Assembly: GCF_004010155.1 (NCBI RefSeq)
Contig: NZ_RRYH01000002.1
Span: 1 to 64,000, forward strand
Direction: 5' to 3'
Origin: Solirhodobacter olei
GTDB taxonomy: Bacteria > Pseudomonadota > Alphaproteobacteria > Rhodobacterales > Rhodobacteraceae
Length of the DNA stretch: 64,000 bases
Positions 52,428-61,724 of this stretch are shown piece by piece (the stretch's first letter is position 1; each line of letters opens with the position of its first letter). The notes under the pieces are model-generated. The model ran no database searches. It was not told where the DNA came from and saw only the letters and a program-made list of their open reading frames with translations. A program made the position numbers and the translations under genes.

Positions 52428-52880
52428 ATGCGCAAACCAAGCGAATGGATACTGGTCATGAATGCCGCGCACGCGCGGCTGATTGAAGGGCTCGCGGCCC
52501 CCAGAAGCCCGGCCCCGCACGAACAGGCCATCGAGGCCCATCCGCAAAGGCCGGGCGAGATCATGGCCGACAAGCCGGGGCGGAGTTTCTCGATCGGCAG
52601 CGGTGGCCGCCGCTCGGCGATGGTCAGCCCAAGCGATCCCCAACGCGAGGCGGAGCGGGCCTTCGTGGATCGTATTATCGAGATGGTCGAGAAGGCGCAT
52701 TCTGCCGGGGCATTCGACCGGCTCGTTGTCGTTGCGGCACCAGAGATGCTGGGGCTTTGGCGTGCGGCGCTGCCGCCGAAGCTGCGACAGGCGGTGAGCC
52801 GGGAGGTGGCACGCAATATCGCCAACCTGGCGCCGCTGCCGCTGCAGGAGGCGCTGCGTGACGAGCTGACCTCAGAGTGA
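52428..52880 (+). CDS. Host-attachment family protein
   Basis: The 150-residue protein belongs by pattern to the family named for attachment to host cells: WILVMNAAHARLIEG at the N-terminus, PGRSFSIGSGGRRSAM in the middle, and FDRLVVVAAPEMLGLWRAALPPKLRQAV near the end. The fold resembles eRF1-like domains. The family name comes from an Agrobacterium phenotype; the biochemical role is not established. GGAGG lies before ATG 52428. It is a single gene. Confidence 0.8.
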   Translation: MRKPSEWILVMNAAHARLIEGLAAPRSPAPHEQAIEAHPQRPGEIMADKPGRSFSIGSGGRRSAMVSPSDPQREAERAFVDRIIEMVEKAHSAGAFDRLVVVAAPEMLGLWRAALPPKLRQAVSREVARNIANLAPLPLQEALRDELTSE

Positions 52881-53017
52881 ACGGGACGCCATCACGCGCT
52901 GGCCGGGCCACGTGGAGTCTGCCGGAGGCGGGGTTGTCTTCGGCAGAACCCGGACGGCCGACGCTCGCGCCGGCCGCAGGTCCGGGCAACCAAGGCAGAT
53001 GGTCGGGCGGCTGGGAA

Positions 53018-53530
53018 TTAGCCGCCGTTCGTATTCGTCGCCGGGTGCGAATTCAGGATGTCCGCAAACACCTGGCGCGACGCTGCCTTTGATACCAGGT
53101 TGCCAACCTCGTTGTGAGCGTTCGCGTATTGATAGACGGCGCTTTCAGTGGCGGGACCCCAGATCCCGTCGATCGAGCCACGGTAAAAGCCGTCCTGCAT
53201 CAGATGGTACTGGATCGCCATGCGGACCTGCCTGTCTTCATTCCTGAAGACGATGCTGTCGGGCGAATTGGCGGAATAGGCCGGTGCCGAATAGGTGGGT
53301 GCGGCGGCGGGAGGCGGCGTGATGACGGGTTGGGCCGTCGAGCCGGCGGGCGTGTTCTTGTGGTTCAGGATCTGGCTGCCCACATATCCGGCGGCCAATC
53401 CCAACAGCACGCCCCGGGTGACCTGTCCGTGCTCGGCGTAGGCCGGGTGGGGAAGCGCGCCCATCGCAACCGTCGCGACCAGCGCCAGTCCGAACAGAGC
53501 AGCATTTCCGCGTTTTTGATACGGGGACAT
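53018..53530 (-). CDS. Exported peptidoglycan-binding-domain protein
   Basis: The 170-residue protein has a signal peptide (ALFGLALVATVAMGALPHPAYA). A glycine-containing hydrophobic stretch follows (GVLLGLAAGYVGSQIL), then a Pro/Ala linker and a C-terminal PG_binding_1-type domain (VRMAIQYHLMQDGFYRGSIDGIWGPATESAVYQYA). It probably anchors to or senses the cell wall. No enzyme domain is present. Single gene. Confidence 0.82.
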   Translation of the reverse strand: MSPYQKRGNAALFGLALVATVAMGALPHPAYAEHGQVTRGVLLGLAAGYVGSQILNHKNTPAGSTAQPVITPPPAAAPTYSAPAYSANSPDSIVFRNEDRQVRMAIQYHLMQDGFYRGSIDGIWGPATESAVYQYANAHNEVGNLVSKAASRQVFADILNSHPATNTNGG

Positions 53531-53696
53531 CGTTTGACCTCTTGGGTTGATTACGGGCGGTCGTCCGCCTTCAGAACCTGGGGCCGTCGCTAAGCCAGCG
53601 CCCTGCGTCGTTCAATAGCAGCGCGCTGTTATCCGATAACAAACCCGACAACCCCGCCGTCCGGTCGGCCAGCAGGGCGCGACAGTTGATCGCTGC

Positions 53697-54956
53697 TCAA
53701 GTCTCCAGCGCATCCCGCAGCCGGTAATACCAGATCGCCGCAGAGGCATAGACCGGATGCAGCCGATGGGCCGCCATGGGCGCCACCGATGCGAAGGGAA
53801 ACGGCAGAGGTGCAGCGGAGTCGATGAGGTGTGCCCCAACTGCGGCGCCGAGCGCGGTCGACAGCGCGACGCCGCGACCGTTGTAGCCAAGCAAGGCGAT
53901 CAGACCCGGCGCCAGCCGATGAAGGTGCGGCAGATGGTCTGGCGTCATCGCCACGCGGCCGGCCCAGCGGTACGCGATCGGCGTGGCGGAGAGGCTCGGG
54001 TAAAAGCGGTGCATCGCGGCCTCGAGACGGGCGAAGCCAGCCGGGCCGGAGGGATCGGCGAAGCTGCCACGCCCCCCGATCATGAAGCGGCCGTCGGGGC
54101 TTAGCCGGAAATAGTTGCCGATCCGCCTGGTGTCCGACAGCGCCGCGGCGCCGGGCAGGACTGCGGCACGCTCATCCGGGGACAAGGGCGCCGTGGCGAT
54201 CTGGAAACTGTTGGCCGGGATCAGCGTTGCCCGCAGCCCGGGCCAGAGCGCGTCCGTATAGCCGTTGGTGGCAAGCAGGACCTGCTCGGCCAGGATGGAT
54301 CCACGGGCCGTTTCGGCCCGCCAGGTCTTGCCGTCCCGCCGCAGTCGCGTGACCCGGCTGCCGCCGTGGATGCTCGCCCCGGCCGCCTGCGCCGCGCGGG
54401 CAAGGCCACGCGCATAGTTCAGCGGATGAAGACTGCCGGCGCGCCGGTCGATCCAGCCACCGGCAAAGCCCTCGGCTCCGGTTGCTCGCGCCATCGCCGC
54501 CGTGTCGAGAAGGTCGACGGCGGCACCGCGCCTTGCCCAGGCAGACGCCCTGGCCTCTAGCGTGGCAAGGTGGCTGCGCTTTACGCTTGCCTGGACCCAG
54601 CCATCGCGGCGCGCGGCGCAGTCGATCCCCAGCCGGGCGATCAGCGCGAATGTCGTGTCAGCGGCTTTGCCGACGAAATCCGTCGTCTCCTCGCCATAGA
54701 GGCGGTCGAGGGCGTCGGGATCGAGCTTGAGCCCCGGAATGACCTGGCCGCCATTTCGCCCGCTGGCGCCGAACCCCGGCGCCTCCGCGTCGACGACGAT
54801 CACCCCGGCGCCGCCTTCGGCGAGGCGCAGGGCGCAGGCAAGCCCGGTAAATCCGGCGCCGATGACCGCAACGTCGGCCCGGTGCTCGCCGTCGAGCGGC
54901 GGGGTTTCCGGCGCCGGTTCGGCGGTGGAGGCCCATAGCGAAGGCAACGGCGGCAT
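53697..54956 (-). CDS. FAD-dependent oxidoreductase (DadA/OrdL type)
   Basis: The 419-residue DAO-family flavoenzyme has the dinucleotide motif GAGFTGLACALRLAEGG near residue 33 and GASGRNGGQV, which marks the OrdL/puuB-like group that oxidises secondary amines or gamma-glutamyl polyamines. The C-terminal part ends with the FAD-contact segment GLIALLGYNGRGVALSTALG. ATG 54956 fits the family N-terminus; an ATG at 54995 is possible, and neither has a strong ribosome site. No neighbouring pathway genes identify the substrate. Confidence 0.85.
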   Translation of the reverse strand: MPPLPSLWASTAEPAPETPPLDGEHRADVAVIGAGFTGLACALRLAEGGAGVIVVDAEAPGFGASGRNGGQVIPGLKLDPDALDRLYGEETTDFVGKAADTTFALIARLGIDCAARRDGWVQASVKRSHLATLEARASAWARRGAAVDLLDTAAMARATGAEGFAGGWIDRRAGSLHPLNYARGLARAAQAAGASIHGGSRVTRLRRDGKTWRAETARGSILAEQVLLATNGYTDALWPGLRATLIPANSFQIATAPLSPDERAAVLPGAAALSDTRRIGNYFRLSPDGRFMIGGRGSFADPSGPAGFARLEAAMHRFYPSLSATPIAYRWAGRVAMTPDHLPHLHRLAPGLIALLGYNGRGVALSTALGAAVGAHLIDSAAPLPFPFASVAPMAAHRLHPVYASAAIWYYRLRDALET

Positions 54957-55202
54957 GGCGGACTCGCAGGCAGGGGTTTCACGGCACGATGTCATTCGCA
55001 GCGGAGAGCGGCAACTGCTCCGGGTGCGCGGCGCCGGACACCTGCGCATTTTCCCGACGCCGGAAGCGCGCCCGCAGGCCACCGTTCGATATGGCCGGCG
55101 AAAACGGCCGGGATTGTGGGTCACATATGTCATGCGACGGGCGGGTTCGGCAGGAGAACAGAGGGAAGCCCAGTCAAGCCTCACGGCTGAAATGGGCCCC
55201 TC

Positions 55203-56954
55203 TCAAGGCGCGGTCGGCTGCAGCAGTGCTGTGATGCGGCGCACAATGATCCGCCGGTTCACCGGATCAGGGCCCTGCGTGGGTTGACGCAGATCGCCCT
55301 CCCCATACCCGCTGACGACGAGGTTTTCCGGCGGGACGCCGAAATATTCCGTCAAGGCCAGGGCCATGGACTGTGCCCTTGCCTGCGACAGGGCGAGATT
55401 GATCGCCGGATCGCCAACGGCGTCGCTATGGCCTTCGATCAGGAACACTTCCGAAGGGTTCTCTGCAATCATGTCGGTCATGACCCGCGCGAGCGTTCCC
55501 AGCGTCCGGGCCTGTTCCGGCAGAACCTCGGCGGAGCCGGACGGGAAGTCCACCGTCGCGATCTCTACCTCCGGCACGAGGTAGCGCACCTGGGGTATCG
55601 AGCGGACCTGCTCCAGCGTGAAGTACCGGCCGGGCGGCTGCAATGGCCGAGCTTCGAAGGCTGCGCGCAGCAGGGCTGGCCCGGTGTTCTCGGTATAAAG
55701 GACATGCACCGGGGAGCGCGGCGGCAGGATGGCAATGACGGGCGGAGGCAGGATGCGCGTGTCGTCGAAAAGAAGGTATGCGCGGCCGTCGGGATAGTAG
55801 ACGTGGCGGCGCAGGACGCGGCCGTAACGGGTCCGGAGCGTGATGATGATGATCCGGTTCACCAGCACGATGCGGGTCAGAACAGACCCGTCCGGGAAGA
55901 CCTCTGTCGTCACCCGCGCGCCGGGGCGGCGGAGCAGGACATCGTCGTCGTGATAAAGCCCGTAATGGCCGTCCTGATCACGGTAGATCAGCTGGTCGCC
56001 GTAATTCTGGACCACCTCGACGCCATTCGACAGGATGCTGCCCGCCACCGCGGCGCCAAGAGCGATCAGGCCGAATTTCTCGAAATCACTCAGCCCGTCC
56101 CGAGACCGGTCGAAGACCCGCAGGCTGCGGGTGTCGCGGCTGCCGGGAACGCCCCCCTTCGGGACGGTGTACTCATGCGTGTCGGGGCCGGGGCGCACGT
56201 CGGTCTGGCGTGCGGCGAGCGGCGGGCTGGCCAGGGGTGCCGGCGCGCCACTGCCAGCCGGGGGCAGCCTTGCGGGAGGCACGGGCCCGGTGGTCTGCGG
56301 GCGCGGCACCGTTCCCGGGACGGGTCCCGAGGGCGGGGTGGATGGCGCGGGCGAGGTTCTGGGCTGCGGGGCTGGAACCCTCTTCGGCTGCGGAGCTGGC
56401 GTCGGTTGCGGCGCGAGCTGCTCGCGGTTTCCAAGGTCCTGACGCGGCCGCTGGCCCGGCTCCTGCGGGACGGTGGGCCTGACGGTCGGGACGCGCTGGG
56501 ACGGGACGGAAGGTTGCGAAGGCAATGCTGGCCGCGGCGTCAGCTGGGGCCGGGGCTGGGCCGGCTGCGGTGCCTGTTGCTGCTGCGGGACCGGGCTGGG
56601 CTGAACGCGCTGCTGGGGAAGGACACGCGGCTGCGGGACGGGTTGCTGCCGTGGCTGCTGGGGGATCGGTGCGGTTGTTGCCGGAGGCTTCGGCGATGGG
56701 ACAGTCCGAAGCTGCGGCGTGATCTGTGGCTGCGGCTTCTGCCGGGGCTCGACGGCCGGGGGCGTGACCTGTCGTTCCTGTCGTTGCGACGGAACGCGCG
56801 TTTTCGGGGCCGGAGGCGGCTTGTACTTCCAGCAGCTCGGGTCGTTCGCATCGCAGTTCGCGGGCTGATCCGCCCAGGCGGGCAGAATCGGCGCCTGCAG
56901 GAACGAGAGTGAAAGACAGACTGACGTGCTAATTCGAAAGACGCGGTTTCGCAT
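55203..56954 (-). CDS. Pro/Gln-rich OmpA-family outer-membrane protein
   Basis: The 583-residue exported protein has a signal peptide (ISTSVCLSLSFLQAPILPAWA). About 200 residues of Pro/Gln/Arg low complexity follow. A middle domain (about 290-400) holds DQLIYRDQDGHYGLYHDDDVLLRRPG and a hydrophobic VLVNRIIIITLRTRYG. A C-terminal OmpA peptidoglycan-binding domain follows (FLIEGHSDAVGDPAINLALSQARAQSM). It probably ties the outer membrane to the wall; the Pro/Gln stretch could span the periplasm or be exposed. GAGG precedes ATG 56954. Confidence 0.87.
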   Translation of the reverse strand: MRNRVFRISTSVCLSLSFLQAPILPAWADQPANCDANDPSCWKYKPPPAPKTRVPSQRQERQVTPPAVEPRQKPQPQITPQLRTVPSPKPPATTAPIPQQPRQQPVPQPRVLPQQRVQPSPVPQQQQAPQPAQPRPQLTPRPALPSQPSVPSQRVPTVRPTVPQEPGQRPRQDLGNREQLAPQPTPAPQPKRVPAPQPRTSPAPSTPPSGPVPGTVPRPQTTGPVPPARLPPAGSGAPAPLASPPLAARQTDVRPGPDTHEYTVPKGGVPGSRDTRSLRVFDRSRDGLSDFEKFGLIALGAAVAGSILSNGVEVVQNYGDQLIYRDQDGHYGLYHDDDVLLRRPGARVTTEVFPDGSVLTRIVLVNRIIIITLRTRYGRVLRRHVYYPDGRAYLLFDDTRILPPPVIAILPPRSPVHVLYTENTGPALLRAAFEARPLQPPGRYFTLEQVRSIPQVRYLVPEVEIATVDFPSGSAEVLPEQARTLGTLARVMTDMIAENPSEVFLIEGHSDAVGDPAINLALSQARAQSMALALTEYFGVPPENLVVSGYGEGDLRQPTQGPDPVNRRIIVRRITALLQPTAP

Positions 56955-57276
56955 GGCCTCAACGATCGCGGACAAGCGTGTTACGCCGAATCCTTGCCCC
57001 GGATCCGATCTGATCGCTGTGACGGATCGCAACGAATTGGCGCAGTTCCGGGTGCCCGACACGGAGGTGCGTCATCGGAGACCGCCCCGGCCGGCGGTCT
57101 TCGATACGCGAAGCGCCTCGGGCCGGTCGGGCCGCGATATACTGCGGGGTTCCCGGCTTTCCGCTCAAAGTCCGAACGGGGAAGGCAGCAAATGGGGCCG
57201 AAAGTGGAGGCGACCCTTGTCCGGGCGCGATGTCCGCGTCTGCCGGCCCTGTGCCAGAGCCGGAGCCCGCCCGTCT
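56955..57276. other. Intergenic region between the ABC importer end and the OmpA-family gene
   Basis: This 322-bp gap lies between two minus-strand units. It should hold the OmpA-family promoter and the end of the importer transcript. No strong hairpin, T-run or coding frame is seen. Confidence 0.4.
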
Positions 57277-58602
57277 TTACCCCGCCTTCCCGTAGCGCGC
57301 CCGAAGCTCTGCGTTATGCAGATGGCAGGCGGCATGGGCCGCGCCGAGGTCGAGGAGCTCCGGCCGCTCCGGCGGGTGCCAGTCGATCTCCACGCAGCCG
57401 TCGCCCGCGCGCATGGCCTTGACGCCGGTCCAGAAGGGTTCGGCCGGATCGTCGTTTCGGATACGTTCGAGAAGGGCGAGAAGCGCCTCGCCCGTGGCAC
57501 CGGGGGCGGCGGACAGGCGCGAGGTCGGCTCTGGCGCGTCGGGGGCCTCGATGGTGCCCAAAAGCGCGCGTTCGGCCTGGTGGGCCTCTTCGGCCATGCC
57601 GGCCCAGCGGGCTTCCAGAAGATCACGCAGGTCGCGGATCTCCCAGCCGCAGGGCGCGAAGGCCATCGGGCAGCGGGGGTGGAAGGCGCAGCCGAAGGGA
57701 GGCTTGGCCGCGTCCGGGATCTCGCCGCGCGGCAGGTCGCGGGGAATGTCGCGGGTCGGGTCGGGATCGGGGATCGCGGTCAGGAGCGCCCGCGTATAGG
57801 GGTGCTTCGGCGCCTCGTAGATCGCCGAGGCCTCGCCGATCTCCACGATCCGGCCAAGGTAGAGGATCGCGATGCGGTCGCAGAAGAACTTCGCCGTCGC
57901 CAGGTCGTGGGTGATGTAGAGATAGGTGAGGTTCAGCTTGTCCTTCAGGTCGATCATCAGCTGAAGGATCTTCGAGCGCACCGACATGTCGAGCATGGAG
58001 ACCGGCTCGTCCGCGACCAGAAGCACCGGGTCGAGCACGATCGCACGCGCGATCACCGCGCGCTGCTTCTGCCCGCCGGAGAGGTCGTTGGGGTACTTGT
58101 CGAGATAGGTCTCCGGCGGCGAAAGCCCGACGCGGTCAAGCGCGGCTGCGACGTGGCGGCGGATCTCCTCTCGGCCCTTCGCGCGCTTGTGGATGATCAG
58201 CGGGTGGCCGACCGACTGCTCGATCGTCATCGCCGGGTTCAGCGCGGCATGCGGGTCCTGGAAGACCATCTGCATCTGCGCCCTGAGCGCGCGCAGGTCG
58301 CGTTCGCCCATTCCCACGATCTCGCGGCCCTGGAAGGTCGCGCTGCCGCCCGTCGCCGGTGCGAGGCCGAGAAGCGTGCGCCCGAGCGTGGACTTGCCCG
58401 AGCCGCTTTCGCCCACGAGGCCGAGGACCTCGCCCTGGGCCAGCTCGAAGCTGACGTCGTCCACGGCCTTGACGGTGCCGGCGTCGCGGCCGGTGAGCCG
58501 GTCGAGGACGCTGCCGCGGATCTCGAAATAGGTCTTGAGGTTGCGCACGGAGATGAAGCCGCGGGCGGCGGTGCCGGCAGCTTCGGCGGCAGGGCGGTCC
58601 AT
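57277..58602 (-). CDS. Peptide/nickel-type ABC transporter ATP-binding protein (OppF/DppF-like)
   Basis: The 441-residue second ATPase of the importer starts at ATG 58602 (GAGG upstream; a TTG at 58629 is possible). Walker A is GESGSGKST, signature LSGGQKQRAVIARA and switch THDLATAKFF. The oligopeptide-type C-terminal motif HPRCPMAFAPCGWE carries cysteines that may bind a metal cluster, as in DppD/DppF proteins. About 110 further residues follow, with no recognised motif except an HPPERPELLDLGAAHAACHL tail, longer than in typical members. It is the last gene of the operon. Confidence 0.9.
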   Translation of the reverse strand: MDRPAAEAAGTAARGFISVRNLKTYFEIRGSVLDRLTGRDAGTVKAVDDVSFELAQGEVLGLVGESGSGKSTLGRTLLGLAPATGGSATFQGREIVGMGERDLRALRAQMQMVFQDPHAALNPAMTIEQSVGHPLIIHKRAKGREEIRRHVAAALDRVGLSPPETYLDKYPNDLSGGQKQRAVIARAIVLDPVLLVADEPVSMLDMSVRSKILQLMIDLKDKLNLTYLYITHDLATAKFFCDRIAILYLGRIVEIGEASAIYEAPKHPYTRALLTAIPDPDPTRDIPRDLPRGEIPDAAKPPFGCAFHPRCPMAFAPCGWEIRDLRDLLEARWAGMAEEAHQAERALLGTIEAPDAPEPTSRLSAAPGATGEALLALLERIRNDDPAEPFWTGVKAMRAGDGCVEIDWHPPERPELLDLGAAHAACHLHNAELRARYGKAG

Positions 58603-58612
58603 GACCTCGGAT

Positions 58613-59638
58613 TCAGGCTTCGTTGGCAACCGCGATCTCCTCTCGTTCCAGCGGCTCCGTGCCCCCGTCGGGGATCGCCTCGGCCGGCCCGTGGCGCCAG
58701 CATTGCACCCGGCGGCCGTCCTCGAGCCGCTGCTCGATGGGCGCCTTCAGCGCGCAGACGCGCATGGCGTCCGGGCAGCGGGGGTGGAACAGGCAGCCCG
58801 GGGGCGGGGTGATCAGGCTCGGCGGCGCGCCGGGGATGGTGTGCAGGCTCTTGGTCTCGAGCGAGATGGTCGAGCGCAAGAGCTCTCGCGTATAGGGGTG
58901 GACGGGGTTGGCGAAGACCTTTCGGGCGTCGCCTTCCTCCACGATCTTGCCGCCATACATGACGGCGACGCGGTCGCAGGCCTCGGCGACGATGCCGAGG
59001 TTGTGGGTGATCAGCATCACGGCGGTGCCGGAGGTCTTCTTCAGATCCGCCAGAAGGCGGATGATCTGTGCCTCCACGATCACGTCGAGCGCGGTGGTGG
59101 GTTCGTCCGCGATCAGGAGCTTCGGCTTCAGCACCAGCGCCAGTGCGATCATGATGCGCTGCCGCATGCCGCCGGAGAACTCGTGCGGGTATTGCTTGTA
59201 GCGGGTCGGCGGGATGCCGGTGCGGCCGAGCGCCTCCAGCGCGCGGCGGCGGATCTCGTCGCGGTCGAGCTTCGGGTGATGCTGGCGCAGCGTCTCCTCG
59301 AAATGCTCCTGGATACGCAGGAGGGGATTGAGCCGCGTCATCGGCTCCTGGAAGATCAGGCCGAGCTCGGGGCCGCGCATGTGGCGCAGCTCCTCCTTCG
59401 ACATGCCGACGAGGTTCCTGCCCTGGTAGAGGACCTCGCCTGCGATCCCGGTGCCTTCGGGCAGAAGCCCGAGGATGCCGCGCCCGAGCGTGGATTTGCC
59501 CGAGCCGCTTTCGCCCACCACGCCGAGGGTTTCGCCGGGCGCGATGTCGAGCGCCACACGGTCGACGGCGCGGGCGGGGCCGCGCGGGGTGCCGTAATAG
59601 ACGCGGAGGTCGCGGACGGAGACGACGGGTTCGGTCAT
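58613..59638 (-). CDS. Peptide/nickel-type ABC transporter ATP-binding protein (OppD/DppD-like)
   Basis: The 341-residue ATPase has Walker A GESGSGKST, signature FSGGMRQRIMIALA, Walker B LLIADEPTTALDV and switch THNLGIVAEACDR. The C-terminal oligopeptide motif is FHPRCPDAMRVC. It begins in a 4-bp overlap with the permease gene and is 10 bp before the second ATPase. Confidence 0.92.
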   Translation of the reverse strand: MTEPVVSVRDLRVYYGTPRGPARAVDRVALDIAPGETLGVVGESGSGKSTLGRGILGLLPEGTGIAGEVLYQGRNLVGMSKEELRHMRGPELGLIFQEPMTRLNPLLRIQEHFEETLRQHHPKLDRDEIRRRALEALGRTGIPPTRYKQYPHEFSGGMRQRIMIALALVLKPKLLIADEPTTALDVIVEAQIIRLLADLKKTSGTAVMLITHNLGIVAEACDRVAVMYGGKIVEEGDARKVFANPVHPYTRELLRSTISLETKSLHTIPGAPPSLITPPPGCLFHPRCPDAMRVCALKAPIEQRLEDGRRVQCWRHGPAEAIPDGGTEPLEREEIAVANEA

Positions 59639-60618
59639 GCCGGATCCTCCTCGTCCATGTTCATGTGGGTGGTGGCGCGCTGGCGCAGGACCGGGTTGAT
59701 GGTCTCGTTCAGCCCCTCGCCGAGGAGGGTGAGGCCCGTGACCAGCAGCACGATGGCAAGGCCCGGGAAGAGTGTCGTCCACCAGATGCCCGAGGCGGCG
59801 TCGCCCACGGCGCGGGAGACGTCATAGCCCCATTCGGCGCCCTGCGTCGGCTGGACGCCGTAGCCGAGGAAGCCGAGGCCCGTCAGCGTCAGGATCGCGT
59901 CGGCGGCGTTCAGCGTGGCCAGCACCGGAATGGTCTGGATCACGTTGAAGAAGATGTACTTGCGCAGGATGGTGAAGGGACCGGCGCCGATGGCGCGTGC
60001 GGCCTCGACATAGGGTTCCTCGCGCACCGAGGTCACGTGGTTTCGCAGCACCCGGAAATACTGCGGCACGTAGACGATGGTGATGGCGCAGGCGGCGACC
60101 ACGATGCCGGAGGTGATCGAGGAGCCGAGCAGGAACGCGATCACCAGCGCCAGCAGCAGCGGCGGGATCGCGTACATCGCGTCCATGATCAGCACCAGGA
60201 TCCGGTCGAAGATGCCGCCGAAATAGCCCGCGATCAGGCCCAGCGGCACGCCGATGGTCAGCGCGAAGATGAGCGCGAGCGCGACCACCTCCAGCTCGGT
60301 CTGGGCGCCCCAGATGATCTGGGCCAGCACGTCGGTGGATTGCACGTTTGTGCCGAAGATGTGCAGCGCAGAGGGCGGCGCGAGCTGCGGGAAGGCCGCG
60401 CCCTTCAGCTGGTACTGGTCGTAGCGGTAGGGCGAGAGCCAGGGCGCGAAGATGCCCATGAAGACGAAGACGCCGGTGAGGATCGCGCCGGACCAGAGCA
60501 TGCCACGGGCGAAGCCGCGCGCCTCGGCGATGGGTTTCAGCGCGCGGCCGAGGCCGGGCGCAAGGGCCCGGCGCGGGCGGGCCGCGGCGGAGGAGGGCGT
60601 TGGGCTGGCCGCCGACAT
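59635..60618 (-). CDS. Peptide/nickel-type ABC transporter permease (DppC-like)
   Basis: The 327-residue permease has about six membrane segments and an EAA loop (EEPYVEAARAIGAGPFTILRKYIF). The segment APWLSPYRYDQYQLKG at the N-terminus and LGFLGYGVQPTQGAEWGYDV are typical of DppC. It follows the DppB-like gene by 13 bp; AAGGAA precedes ATG 60618. Confidence 0.92.
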   Translation of the reverse strand: MSAASPTPSSAAARPRRALAPGLGRALKPIAEARGFARGMLWSGAILTGVFVFMGIFAPWLSPYRYDQYQLKGAAFPQLAPPSALHIFGTNVQSTDVLAQIIWGAQTELEVVALALIFALTIGVPLGLIAGYFGGIFDRILVLIMDAMYAIPPLLLALVIAFLLGSSITSGIVVAACAITIVYVPQYFRVLRNHVTSVREEPYVEAARAIGAGPFTILRKYIFFNVIQTIPVLATLNAADAILTLTGLGFLGYGVQPTQGAEWGYDVSRAVGDAASGIWWTTLFPGLAIVLLVTGLTLLGEGLNETINPVLRQRATTHMNMDEEDPA

Positions 60619-60631
60619 CAGGCGTTCCTTC

Positions 60632-61663
60632 TCATTTGTACCGCATCCTCGGGTCGATCAGCGCGGAGATGAAGTCCACCACCAGGCTGGAGGCGACGAC
60701 GACGAGGCCGAAGACGATCACGATGCCCTGGACGGCGGCGTAATCGCGGTTCTCGAGATAGATGTAGAGCGCGTGGCCGATGCCCGGCCAGTTGAACGTG
60801 GTCTCGGTCAGGACCGCGCCGCCCATCAGCAGCGCGACCTCCAGCCCGATCACGGTGATGACCGGCACCAGCGCATTGCGGAAGGCATGGCGGTAGACCA
60901 CGGCGCGTTCGCGGATGCCGCGGGCGCGGGCGGCCTCGATATAGTCGTCCTTCAGGGTGCGGATCACGTTGACCCGCACGAGCCGGATGAAGACCCCGGC
61001 GAAGACGAGACCGAGCGTGGTGGCCGGCAGGATCAGGTGGTCGAACACGTCCCAGAAGGCCGGCCAGTTGCCGTCGATCACCGCGTCCATCAGCAGGATG
61101 TTTGTGTGCGTGGTCATCAGGGCCGTGGTCAGCGGGCTGGCCTGGCCCGAGATCGGCAGCCAGTTCAGGATCGAGCCGAAGAGGATCTGCGCCAGAAGCC
61201 CCAGCACGAAGACGGGCATGGCGTACATCACCACCCCGAAGAGCCGGGTGACGGCGTCCACCGGGCGGTCGCGGAAGCGGCCGGCCAGAAGGCCGATCGG
61301 TACGCCGACCAGAAGCGCGACGATCATGGCCGCCACGGTCAGCTCCAGCGTCGCGGCGCCGTTCTGAAGGATGATCTCGGTCACCTGCCGCTTGTCGGTG
61401 ATCGTGGTGCCGAAGTTCCCATGCAGGATATGCCAGACGTAAAGGCCGAACTGCTGGTAGAGCGGCCGGTCGTAGCCGAGCTGATGGGTCAGCTCTTTGA
61501 TCACCGCCGGCGGGGCGTGGCCGCCCAACGCCGCGGTGACCGGGTTGCCCGGTGCCACCCGCATCAGCAGGAACACCAGAGTGAGCAGGATCAGGATGGT
61601 CGGGATGACCATCGCGATCCGCACCAGAAGGTAGGATTTGAGGGAGGACCCGCTAGCTGCCAT
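60632..61663 (-). CDS. Peptide/nickel-type ABC transporter permease (DppB-like)
   Basis: The 343-residue permease has the family opening (LVRIAMVIPTILILLTLVFLLMRVAPGNP) and EAA loop (DDYIEAARARGIRERAVVYRHAFRNAL). It forms the channel with the DppC-like protein. It lies 61 bp after the binding-protein gene. Confidence 0.92.
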   Translation of the reverse strand: MAASGSSLKSYLLVRIAMVIPTILILLTLVFLLMRVAPGNPVTAALGGHAPPAVIKELTHQLGYDRPLYQQFGLYVWHILHGNFGTTITDKRQVTEIILQNGAATLELTVAAMIVALLVGVPIGLLAGRFRDRPVDAVTRLFGVVMYAMPVFVLGLLAQILFGSILNWLPISGQASPLTTALMTTHTNILLMDAVIDGNWPAFWDVFDHLILPATTLGLVFAGVFIRLVRVNVIRTLKDDYIEAARARGIRERAVVYRHAFRNALVPVITVIGLEVALLMGGAVLTETTFNWPGIGHALYIYLENRDYAAVQGIVIVFGLVVVASSLVVDFISALIDPRMRYK

Positions 61664-61724
61664 GATCCACCCTCAAGCCTTCGAAGTCACGTCTTGCACG
61701 TCGATTGTCGTTTCCGGGTGCCGA

